Shown in pieces: positions 31,535 to 39,706 of a stretch of 64,000 bases of DNA. A model generated the notes under the pieces. That model was not told the DNA's origin. It saw only the letters and a program-made list of their open reading frames with translations, and searched no databases. Made by a program: the position numbers and the translations under genes. The stretch's first letter is position 1, and each line of letters starts with the position of its first letter. This DNA comes from Bin34 sp963422415 (GTDB lineage Bacteria; Chloroflexota; Anaerolineae; Caldilineales; Caldilineaceae), in NCBI GenBank assembly GCA_963422415.1, contig OY729430.1, positions 2,976,001 to 3,040,000 on the forward strand, in the 5' to 3' direction.

Positions 31535-32833
31535 ATGGGAAGAAACCGCAACATGACGACTGCATCTCATAACGGCACGGCTGGATCGGCTGCGTCTTCG
31601 CTGTTGGATGAAGTCAGAACCTGCATGGAAAGTGCCGCCGCCCATACCGACCTTACATCCTTCGAGCTGGAATGGCTGCAGTGTCCTCATAAACAAGTGG
31701 AGTTTCAGATCCCTGTGGAACTGGATTCGGGAAAACGCACTCTTTTCACGGGGCACCGCGTGCAGTGGAACAACGCACGGGGACCGTACAAGGGCGGCAT
31801 TCGTTTCCACCCGTCCCAAAACAGGGATACCACCCAAGCCTTGGCCGCTCTGATGACACTCAAGACCGCGGTCCTGGATCTGCCCCTAGGTGGCGCCAAG
31901 GGCAGCGTCAACTGCCGGACCGCCAACCTGTCCACCCCCGAATTGGAGCAGATCAGTCGTGGATATGTCCGCGCCCTGATTCATGACATCGGGGCCGATG
32001 TAGACGTGCCGGCCCCGGACATGTACACGAATGAACGGATCATGGGTTGGATGACGGATGAATACCAGCAAATCACCCGTCGGTTTCAGCCGGGCGCAAT
32101 TACCGGCAAACCCCTTTGCCTAGGAGGCAGTCGCGGCCGTCGGCAAGCCACAGCCCGAGGGGCGTTCGCAGCCCTGCGCGAGATGGCGGCCTTGTCCGGC
32201 ACGAATCTGCAAGGACCGGTCATCGCCGTACATGGATTCGGCAACATCGGCGGCAACATGCTGCGCCTCGCGGAGGAACTGCTGGGCAGCCGAGTGGTAG
32301 CGGTGTGCGACAGCAAGACAGGCGTATTCGCCGCCGAGGGTCTCCCGGTCCAGGCAGTCCTGGAACACCGTGCACAGCAGGGATCGTTGCGGCATTGCCC
32401 CATTGGAGACACGATCTCGCCCGAGGAGGTGTTGCAGCTGGAAGTCCCGGTATTGGCACTGGCTTCCATGGAGGGCGTCATCCACGAGGCAAACGCGACG
32501 GGAGTGGCAGCCCGCCTAGTCCTAGAAGCAGCCAATGGACCCATTACCAAGCAAGGAGAACGGACGCTCCAGAGCCAGGGGACTGTCATCATCCCGGATT
32601 TGCTGTGCAATGCGGGCGGGGTGACGGTCAGCTACTTCGAGCAGATCCAGAACGCCGCCAACCGCTACTGGTCCGTTGAGAAGGTGAACCGCCATCTTGA
32701 TCATGCCATGTCTCAGGCTGTCCAATCCGTCTGGGACAAGGCACAACAACTGCACACGGACCTGCGAATCGCTGCATATGCGACCGCCATGGAAACAGTC
32801 ACCGCCGCCATGCGAGCCCGGGGCTGGTCCTGA
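31535..32833 (+). CDS. gdhA: Glutamate dehydrogenase (Glu/Leu/Phe/Val dehydrogenase family)
   Basis: Interconverts glutamate and 2-oxoglutarate plus ammonia. The 432-residue hexamer-type enzyme has substrate lysines in GPYKGGIRFHP (K86), TLKTAV (K110) and GGAKG (K122), and the catalytic Asp in VPAPDM (D162). The Rossmann motif is GFGNIGGN (234-241). Strand 2 ends in Asp259, which favours NAD over NADP. ATG 31535 and ATG 31553 are both possible; the catalytic domain begins later in either case. It may assimilate ammonia released by the urease encoded 25 kb away, an inference from pathway logic only. Confidence 0.93.
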   Translation: MGRNRNMTTASHNGTAGSAASSLLDEVRTCMESAAAHTDLTSFELEWLQCPHKQVEFQIPVELDSGKRTLFTGHRVQWNNARGPYKGGIRFHPSQNRDTTQALAALMTLKTAVLDLPLGGAKGSVNCRTANLSTPELEQISRGYVRALIHDIGADVDVPAPDMYTNERIMGWMTDEYQQITRRFQPGAITGKPLCLGGSRGRRQATARGAFAALREMAALSGTNLQGPVIAVHGFGNIGGNMLRLAEELLGSRVVAVCDSKTGVFAAEGLPVQAVLEHRAQQGSLRHCPIGDTISPEEVLQLEVPVLALASMEGVIHEANATGVAARLVLEAANGPITKQGERTLQSQGTVIIPDLLCNAGGVTVSYFEQIQNAANRYWSVEKVNRHLDHAMSQAVQSVWDKAQQLHTDLRIAAYATAMETVTAAMRARGWS

Positions 32834-32852
32834 CAGGCATTGTGTGCATCGG

Positions 32853-32872
32853 GCTCCCTGCAATCCGGGAGC
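32853..32872. terminator. Small hairpin between convergent genes
   Basis: GCTCCC and GGGAGC arms with an eight-base loop, between the ends of the glutamate dehydrogenase and LysM genes. A possible bidirectional terminator, but only six base pairs. Confidence 0.3.
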
Positions 32873-32894
32873 GAGAGCTATTCGTGGATATAGA

Positions 32895-34064
32895 TTAAGG
32901 TGCCAGAGTCGGGCGCGTCACCAGAATCCAGCCTTGGTGCACCTCGAATCCGGAGTGGCTATTGGGTGTGGTCCAACCGTACAGCCATGCCGCGTCGTCT
33001 TCCTGCAACAGCACATTGCCATGGCTGCTGGGCTGGCCTGCCTGCAAAGGCCAATAGGTACCCTGAAGAGCAAAGTCCTGATAGAAGTATTGTACCCAAG
33101 GCACCCCTTCCAAGAACTCGAATTCCTGTGTGGAACGACTGCCCTGACTCATGTCTTGCACGGCCGCCTTGGCCCAAATGCGAAACAGGCCGGTGACCGT
33201 GGGGTGTTCACTGGTGCCCGAGGAGATGGGCATGTGGCGAACCGGCGTCATGCCCATGAAAGCGGTTGCCTCTTGGGTGCCCAGATCCACCTCGATCCAT
33301 TTTTCCTTTAGGCGTACCAGCTGTCCCAAGCTGGTTGGATTTACAATGTCAACGGCAAAGTCCACTCTCTGACTCGGCGGCGGAATCAACAGTTCAGCGC
33401 CGACCGGCGGGACATCGGTCGGGACCAATGCATTGAAAACCCGCAATTCCTCTTCCGTGATCCCAAAACGTTCCGCGATCCTCGTCAAGGTCTCATGTTC
33501 CTGCATGACATGTGTGGGGAACCGCTGCATGTAACCCTGCTCCACCATCTTGGCCCAGTTGTGCAGGCTGGGAACTCGCAATTCTTGGCCTGCAAACAAC
33601 ACCTCATTGGGGGCCATGTGGTTGAGATGTGCCAGCTCCACGGGATGCAACCCGTATTGCAAGGCCACCGCGTGCAGGGTTTCATGCTTGCTGACGTGGT
33701 GAATGCCATTGAGCGCCCCGAGACCAGGGTTGTTCGTGGAGGCAGCCGGCAGTCGCACTGGCTGACCTATCCACAGAGAATCAGACGAATCAAGTTCGTT
33801 GAGCGCTAGGATCGCGTTCAGTTCCAAGCCATTGTGCTCAGCTATGGCGGCCAGATTCTCGCCGCTCTGCGCGAGGTGCAACCTGCCCTGAACCGTTACC
33901 TCTTCCGGACTGAGAGCAACCACCTGCCTTATGAGAAGCAGGGCAAGGGCAACCCCCACCAAGGCGTACACCGCCTTCGTCCAAGCAAACCAGGTTCGAA
34001 AAATGTGGGCTACCATAACAATGTACTTCCATGTTGCCGAAAGCAATACCCGCGCCCAGCCCAT
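32895..34064 (-). CDS. LysM protein with inactive L,D-transpeptidase (YkuD) domain
   Basis: 389 residues: an N-terminal membrane anchor (about 31-50), three LysM peptidoglycan-binding repeats (about 62-106, 120-166, 184-229) and a C-terminal YkuD domain. Active enzymes of this type carry HGT and SHGCV/NL. Here the equivalents are Q334-G-T and S347-H-G-N350, so both the conserved His and the nucleophilic Cys are absent, while the surrounding DAAWLYGW is kept. The frame is intact, so this is substitution, not decay. ATG 34064 has AGAGGGA close upstream. Likely a non-catalytic cell-wall-binding protein facing outward. Confidence 0.85.
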   Translation of the reverse strand: MGWARVLLSATWKYIVMVAHIFRTWFAWTKAVYALVGVALALLLIRQVVALSPEEVTVQGRLHLAQSGENLAAIAEHNGLELNAILALNELDSSDSLWIGQPVRLPAASTNNPGLGALNGIHHVSKHETLHAVALQYGLHPVELAHLNHMAPNEVLFAGQELRVPSLHNWAKMVEQGYMQRFPTHVMQEHETLTRIAERFGITEEELRVFNALVPTDVPPVGAELLIPPPSQRVDFAVDIVNPTSLGQLVRLKEKWIEVDLGTQEATAFMGMTPVRHMPISSGTSEHPTVTGLFRIWAKAAVQDMSQGSRSTQEFEFLEGVPWVQYFYQDFALQGTYWPLQAGQPSSHGNVLLQEDDAAWLYGWTTPNSHSGFEVHQGWILVTRPTLAP

Positions 34065-34363
34065 TCCCTCTCTTCTCTCCAGACTAGCCTAGGCAACACC
34101 ACTATTATCCGCTGACACCCAAACACTCGGCAAACACAGCACCAAGGCTCGCTCCACCCCTTCCGCCCAGTGCATCCGCGGCACTCGACATGCCCAGCCT
34201 GATCGCGACAAGACAGCCGAAAACTCATGTTCCGGTAGTAGGCCCGTTCGGGCTGCACAGGCCGACTGTATAAAAGGGGTGCCCTATGGAAGACGTTTGA
34301 AATCTCATTTTGTTGTATCCCGACCGCGCAGGGCGCAAGATGAGGAAGGCCGCCGCGCCATGT

Positions 34364-36280
34364 CTATCCTGCCTGTCGAGAATCCACAACAGGATGGCGA
34401 CGCGCTTGGTATTGCAGGGCATAGAGGTGTGAATAGAGGCCTTGCGCCGCAATCAATTCCTCGTGGCTGCCAGCTTCCGCAATGCGCCCCTCGTCCAAAA
34501 CCAGTATTTTGTCGGCGTTGCGGACGGTGGACAGGCGATGGGCAATCACCAAGCTGGTGCCTTGGGTTAGCAGGGGTCCCAAGGCATCCTGGATGGCTCG
34601 TTCGCTCTGGGCGTCCAGATGGGAGGTGGCTTCGTCCAGCAGCAGAATAGAGGGCTTCTTGAGGATGGCCCGGGCAATGGAAACCCGCTGCTTCTCACCC
34701 CCGCTGAGACGATGGCCTCTTTCCCCTACCATAGTGTCCAGTCCATCCGGCAATTCCGCAATGAAGTCTTCCAAATGAGCGGCTGCGCAGACTTCCCGCA
34801 ACTCCCTTTCGGTGGCTGTGGGCTTGGCATACAGCACGTTGGCCCGCAACGTGTCATAGAAGAGGTATGCATCTTGCGTCACCACGCCCATGTGGGCAGA
34901 GAGCGTCTCCAAGGTCAAGTGTCGGAGATCATGTCCTTCCAGACGAATTCGTCCTGCAGTTGGATCGTAAATGCGCATGACCAGATTGATGACCGTGGTC
35001 TTGCCCGCTCCGCTCAGACCCACCAGCGCCACCATTTCGCCCGGTTCCACGCGGAACGAAACATTGGTCAAGGCAGGTCGTCCCGGTTCCGCGACCACGA
35101 GGTCGGACTTGGGAGGGTGTGAAGCCGCTTGGTCCTCTGCCTGTGTCTCCTCCCCGTGGGCCGGAACGCAGGTGTAGTCAAAGGAAACACTGTCAAACTC
35201 AATGTGGCCCGCGACGGACTGCAGCGTCTGTGCATCCGGAGCCTCCCGCACTTCTTCCGGCACGTCAATGTAGGCAAAGACCCGTTCAAAGCTGGCGATG
35301 CCTTGGACAAGATCCACCGAGATATGACTGATGGATGTGATGGGCTGGAACACCCGGGGCAAATAGGCGACCAAAGCCACAATGGTGCCAACCGTGACTT
35401 CTCCCTGAATCGCCAGATAGCCCCCGAACCCATAGAACAGGGCAATCCCGACGCCGGACATGATCCCCATGCCGGAGGTCAGCCAATAGGACAGAATCGA
35501 CCAGCGGATGCGAAACTGTCGCACCAGTTCCGAGAGGGTGTCAAACCGCACCTGCGCCGCTTTCTGCTGACCAAACAGTTTCATCAGAAGAGCCCCATTC
35601 ACATTCAGGGTTTCACCCACCATGCTGGTCAGGCTGGCATTGTATTCCAGACCCTGATGGTAGGTGCGACGCAGGATCCGGGCCAGCCAATAGGCGAAGG
35701 GCCAGAACAGGGGGAAAAGCAGGACCCCAGGCGCCATCAGCCGCCATTCGAGGCGCCCCATCACGATCAGGGTTGCGACCAGCGTAATGAAAGCCGTAGT
35801 GGACTGGGGAATGGTGCCGGTCACCATGCGCCGGGCCCCTTCCACGTCTTGCGTAAAGCGGGCCACGACCTCTCCTTCGCGAGTGTGGGTGAAGAAACGC
35901 ATGGAGAGCCGATGCACGTGAGCGAACAGGACCTTGCGCAGGTCGTACACCAAGGTCTCTCCCAACCGCATGGAGAGGGTGTGCTGCACCAGACCTACCA
36001 ATACCGTCACGAAGGGCAGCGCCAGCAACAGGCCCGCGAAGAGATAGAGCCGCACCAGATCACCGGCCGGCAGAAGGGTGTCAATGAAATAACGGTACAA
36101 CAGCGGCGGCACCACACCGATCAGGGCCTGCACAAGCACAGCCAACAGGATCAGGACCATCTGCCCCTTGTAGGGGCGTGCATAGGACCAGATGCGAGCC
36201 AACGCCTGGCGGTCCAGGTTGCGGAGAGAACCGCTTTCCGCATTGCGGATGAAGGCGCGCCAACCGCGACGATATTCCAT
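34364..36280 (-). CDS. ABC exporter, fused membrane and ATPase domains
   Basis: 638-residue half-transporter of the MsbA/BmrA/LmrA type that would work as a dimer. Six membrane helices in the N-terminal 330 residues, then the ATPase with Walker A GLSGAGKTT near 421, signature LSGGEKQRVSIARA near 525, LLLDEATSHLD and a final switch His in IAHRLST. Between helices and ATPase, near 370-400, is an insertion rich in Glu and Ala (HGEETQAEDQAA). ATG 36280 starts at MEYRRGW; a GTG at 36295 is also in frame. The substrate could be a drug, lipid or peptide. Divergent from the gene at 36410. Confidence 0.92.
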   Translation of the reverse strand: MEYRRGWRAFIRNAESGSLRNLDRQALARIWSYARPYKGQMVLILLAVLVQALIGVVPPLLYRYFIDTLLPAGDLVRLYLFAGLLLALPFVTVLVGLVQHTLSMRLGETLVYDLRKVLFAHVHRLSMRFFTHTREGEVVARFTQDVEGARRMVTGTIPQSTTAFITLVATLIVMGRLEWRLMAPGVLLFPLFWPFAYWLARILRRTYHQGLEYNASLTSMVGETLNVNGALLMKLFGQQKAAQVRFDTLSELVRQFRIRWSILSYWLTSGMGIMSGVGIALFYGFGGYLAIQGEVTVGTIVALVAYLPRVFQPITSISHISVDLVQGIASFERVFAYIDVPEEVREAPDAQTLQSVAGHIEFDSVSFDYTCVPAHGEETQAEDQAASHPPKSDLVVAEPGRPALTNVSFRVEPGEMVALVGLSGAGKTTVINLVMRIYDPTAGRIRLEGHDLRHLTLETLSAHMGVVTQDAYLFYDTLRANVLYAKPTATERELREVCAAAHLEDFIAELPDGLDTMVGERGHRLSGGEKQRVSIARAILKKPSILLLDEATSHLDAQSERAIQDALGPLLTQGTSLVIAHRLSTVRNADKILVLDEGRIAEAGSHEELIAAQGLYSHLYALQYQARRHPVVDSRQAG

Positions 36281-36371
36281 AAGGCAACACCCCACCCGCG
36301 GACGGGTCAGTGGTCTAGGTCAGATACAATCCGACATTCTGACAGAGGGCTCTGCTGCACCTCTATTCCAC

Positions 36372-36377
36372 TATACT
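36372..36377 (+). promoter_or_regulatory. Candidate -10 element before the gene at 36410
   Basis: TATACT, five of six consensus bases, 33 bases before the start codon. No matching -35 at the right spacing. Confidence 0.3.
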
Positions 36378-36409
36378 GGGTTTGTTCATTGCCGGAGCCA
36401 AATCCCACC

Positions 36410-37792
36410 ATGCCTAAAAGATCATCCGTATCCCTGCAAAAGCCCGCGGACTTGTCGTCAGGCCTAGCTCTGTTGCTCCAGGAACTGGGAGACTGGTTGC
36501 ACGTGGTCCTGCCTGGGCATCTGGCCCGGGACTGGCAAGGCATCCATGACGAAGGCACTTTCCTGACCGCTTGGGCAGGGTACTATGCCTATACCCAGGA
36601 TCCGAGAGTGCCGGAATTGGCCACCGCCCTGTTTGACCAGTGGGAGCGCTGGGCACAGGACAACTTCGTACATGGATATCATCCCACCCAGGAAGTCCAT
36701 CATGGTACCGAGCATTTCCTGATTTTTCTGGACTGGTTCTACCGCATCGTCCCGGAAAATCCTCGAGTCCGGATCGCGCTTGAAGACGGGGTCCATCATG
36801 TAGGCAACTGGGCGACAGAATCACCCCCCTGGTTCGACTGGCAGACCCAACGGTATGTGAGCTATAGTCTGGGCACTCGGACCGTGGGGACCGAAGGCTT
36901 CAATTTCGTGGACCACCTGCGGCTGCTGCACATGGCCCTGTCCGGCTACCGGGCCACCGGAAACACCCAATACCTGGATCTGGGCCTGCGCTATGGTCGA
37001 GTCTGGGCCGAGGCCATTCGGGATCTGCCCGAGGTACCCCTGTTTTTGGATGCCCATGCAGAGAGCGAGGCGCACTTTGCCGACCTGCTGCGGTCCTTTC
37101 TCAAGGCCGCGCCCCAGGACATCACCCCCTTTGCCCGTCTCGAAAACCACATTGCCAGCGGCTGTCCGAAACTGCTGCGGGAGATCGGGAAAGCCACGGG
37201 CGAGACGGTCTTTTCGCAAGCGGCCCTGCGGCTGGGTCGGGGGTGCGTGCCTTATCTGACCAGCCCTGTCGCCAATCCCGCGGGACAGGTCCTGTGCAGT
37301 CTGCTTGAGGACGGCCTCGCACCTGCTGACCTAGACATATCGGAGACCACTTTCGCCGCTTGGGATACCGAGCAAGACTTGGAGGGCCAAGTTCTGACGA
37401 TAGACATCGACAAGCCTCCGGACTTCTCCGACAGCATCGGCTATCGTTTTGACATGCCCACCTATGTCATGGACCGAAACGGGGTGCCGAGCCCCTTGCA
37501 GACCCCAGCCCCGGCCAACTTGATGCTGGCCTGGTCCATCACGGGACAAGAGGCCTTCGCCGTGGATGCCTGCTGTCTGGCCTTGGGCAAGCTGCAGCTG
37601 GCGCGTCAGGTTTTTCAGGACGGACGGCACCATGGCTGCACAGCCCAGAGTATTGCCGCCACGGTGCGGGGACATGGGCGCTGCTGGGGAGCCGGGGATG
37701 TCTCCTCCATATTGGCTCATCGCGGGGCACAGCAGATGTACGCCGCCGCCCTCTCGCATCCGACCGATTTTCCGGGATTGGTCACCAACTGA
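36410..37792 (+). CDS. Unknown protein, predicted alpha/alpha-toroid, in glycogen cluster
   Basis: 460 residues, not recognised as a named family. No signal peptide. The chain is made of paired helices with repeated aromatic and acidic patches (FLTAWAGYYAYTQDPRVPEL, HHGTEHFLIFLDWFYRIVP, GTEGFNFVDHLRLLHMALSG, YLDLGLRYGRVWAEAI). This is the texture of (alpha/alpha)6 glycosidase, epimerase or lyase folds. Candidate acidic residues lie in HHGTEH and GTEGFNF. A much longer open frame in this phase begins at 35129 but is antisense to the exporter, so ATG 36410 is the real start. It is 126 bases before the glycosyltransferase and same-strand, which suggests a role in glucan metabolism. Confidence 0.75.
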   Translation: MPKRSSVSLQKPADLSSGLALLLQELGDWLHVVLPGHLARDWQGIHDEGTFLTAWAGYYAYTQDPRVPELATALFDQWERWAQDNFVHGYHPTQEVHHGTEHFLIFLDWFYRIVPENPRVRIALEDGVHHVGNWATESPPWFDWQTQRYVSYSLGTRTVGTEGFNFVDHLRLLHMALSGYRATGNTQYLDLGLRYGRVWAEAIRDLPEVPLFLDAHAESEAHFADLLRSFLKAAPQDITPFARLENHIASGCPKLLREIGKATGETVFSQAALRLGRGCVPYLTSPVANPAGQVLCSLLEDGLAPADLDISETTFAAWDTEQDLEGQVLTIDIDKPPDFSDSIGYRFDMPTYVMDRNGVPSPLQTPAPANLMLAWSITGQEAFAVDACCLALGKLQLARQVFQDGRHHGCTAQSIAATVRGHGRCWGAGDVSSILAHRGAQQMYAAALSHPTDFPGLVTN

Positions 37793-37918
37793 AAAATGAT
37801 GGTCGGAACGAGAGAGACAAAGAGTCTGGACCTTGATGGCCACGCCCTAGATCGGGTTGCCCGCCACTCATGATCCATCGGCAACTCCGAGCTTTCACAA
37901 ACCCGTAGCACACACGTC

Positions 37919-39706
37919 ATGTCCATACCCCTGGTTGTCCATGTCACCCACGAGGCCGCGCTCAAGATCGGAGGCATCGGAGCCGTGTTGGAGGGGTTGC
38001 TGAGTACAGCGGCGTACAATGACTCTATTGAACGCACAGTGCTGGCCGGACCTTGGCCGATCTGGGATCCGAGCCAGATGCAGCGAATTCTGTCGCCTCG
38101 ATCCCGGCTGCAGGTGCGCTGGGCCAGTCGCTACGACATCTGGGGACAGGTCTGTCCGAAACTGGGCAGACGGCTGCGCCAGGTGGAAACGGAGCTGGGC
38201 GTGGAACTCCTGTATGGCGTCGCAAGGTATGGTCGTTACATCCACGAAGTGATACTGGTCAGCTCTGCACACGTGGATCGGGAGCAAGTTGATCGTTTCT
38301 CCTACAGTCTTTGGTCGCAATACGGTATTGAAGTGTCCCGCTACGGGCACAGTCTGGAGTTTCAGGGCTTTGTCGATCTGGCCGTGCCCCTGTCCAGGGC
38401 CTTGATAGCCCTGACAGAGGATCAGAGGCTGGGAGCGGGTCGCAACATCCTCATCGCCCATGACTGGATGGGCCTTCCCACGGCATTCGCCCTGCGCCAG
38501 TCACAGCCGACAAGCTGGAATCTCGTTTTCTACGCTCACGAAGTGGCTCCTGTACGCCGTCTGGTAGAGGAGCACGAGGGTCACGACACCCGTTTCTACA
38601 ATGTCCTGCGGCGGGGCCTTGCGGACGGCCTGTACATTGACAACCTCCTTGGCTCGCAACACGACCTTTTCAAGACCCCGCTCATCCATGCCGCGGCCCG
38701 CTGCGACGGCATTCTGGCTGTCAGCGACCTGGTGGAGCAGGAACTGCGCTTTCTGGGAGTCGATTTTCGCCGCATTGATCTGGCCTACAACGGCATTCCC
38801 TGCAAAGCCACGTCCATGGCCGAGAAGGCCGCGGCGCGGGCCTTGCTCCAGCGCTACTGCGTCAGTCTCTTTGGCTATGCACCCGATATCATCCTCACTC
38901 ACATCACCCGCATGGTGCCGTCCAAGGCCTTGTGGCGGGATGCCAAAGTCCTGGGACATCTGGCCCGGGCGCTCCAAGGCGCGGGCCAGAGCGCGGTGCT
39001 GTTCGTTCTGAGCACCAGCACCCCGACCGGTCGCGCCGCCACCCAAGTACATCGCTGGGAACAGGAATATGGATGGCCTGTGGGCCATCGAGCCGACAAC
39101 GGAGATCTGGTCGGACTGGAAACATCTTTCTTTTTTGACGTGGTAGAGGGATTCAACCGGTCTCACGTCAATGTCAAAATGGCGTTGGTCAATCAGTTTG
39201 GATGGGAACGGGCCCTGTGCGGAAACCGCATGCCGTCCGAGATGGATTTCGAGACCTTGAGGATAGGTACCGATGGGGAATTCGGACAGAGCATCTATGA
39301 ACCCTTCGGAATCGCCCAACTGGAACCCTTGACCCACGGCGCCATATGCTGCGCCAGTTCGGCTTGCGGCTGCGGGGGGCTGGTGAAGAAAGTCCGGCAG
39401 AAAGGTGTGTCCGTGCCACTCTATGTCGAGGCGGACTACATTTCCCTGCCGCACGCCGACTGGATCCACTCGGCCACAGACGCGCTGCACATAGGTTACG
39501 ATGTGCGCAACCATGTGGAAGAGACCATGAGCCTTGAAACTGCCCTGCGGATGCACACTCTGTTGTCTCGGGACGAATCTACCCGCGCCCGTCAACTGGA
39601 AGAAGGAATGGCCGCCAGTCAAGAGATGAACTGGGAGACCATGGCCGCCCAATATTTTGTGCCCGCCTTGGACCGGGTCCAAGCCGCCCGCATGCAAGAT
39701 GCCTGA
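37919..39706 (+). CDS. Glycogen-synthase-like GT-B glycosyltransferase
   Basis: 595 residues. N-terminal loop HEAALKIGGIGAVLEGL matches the KxGGL nucleotide-sugar-binding motif of GT5 glycogen synthases (K16, G18, G19). AHDWMGLPTAFAL is the HxW-type acceptor block. The C-terminal YEPFGIAQLEPLTHG has the EX7E spacing of retaining GT-B enzymes. The overall sequence is diverged from classical GlgA, so donor (ADP- or UDP-glucose) and product are uncertain. ATG 37919. Its last 8 bases overlap the glgB start, so translation is coupled and joint work on an alpha-glucan is likely. Confidence 0.8.
   Translation: MSIPLVVHVTHEAALKIGGIGAVLEGLLSTAAYNDSIERTVLAGPWPIWDPSQMQRILSPRSRLQVRWASRYDIWGQVCPKLGRRLRQVETELGVELLYGVARYGRYIHEVILVSSAHVDREQVDRFSYSLWSQYGIEVSRYGHSLEFQGFVDLAVPLSRALIALTEDQRLGAGRNILIAHDWMGLPTAFALRQSQPTSWNLVFYAHEVAPVRRLVEEHEGHDTRFYNVLRRGLADGLYIDNLLGSQHDLFKTPLIHAAARCDGILAVSDLVEQELRFLGVDFRRIDLAYNGIPCKATSMAEKAAARALLQRYCVSLFGYAPDIILTHITRMVPSKALWRDAKVLGHLARALQGAGQSAVLFVLSTSTPTGRAATQVHRWEQEYGWPVGHRADNGDLVGLETSFFFDVVEGFNRSHVNVKMALVNQFGWERALCGNRMPSEMDFETLRIGTDGEFGQSIYEPFGIAQLEPLTHGAICCASSACGCGGLVKKVRQKGVSVPLYVEADYISLPHADWIHSATDALHIGYDVRNHVEETMSLETALRMHTLLSRDESTRARQLEEGMAASQEMNWETMAAQYFVPALDRVQAARMQDA

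Noticed and set aside
35129..36409. Long open plus-strand frame continuous with the gene at 36410
   Set aside because: It is antisense to the ABC exporter, whose motifs are unambiguous. Its translation is Gln/His/Gly-rich without family features. The real start is ATG 36410.
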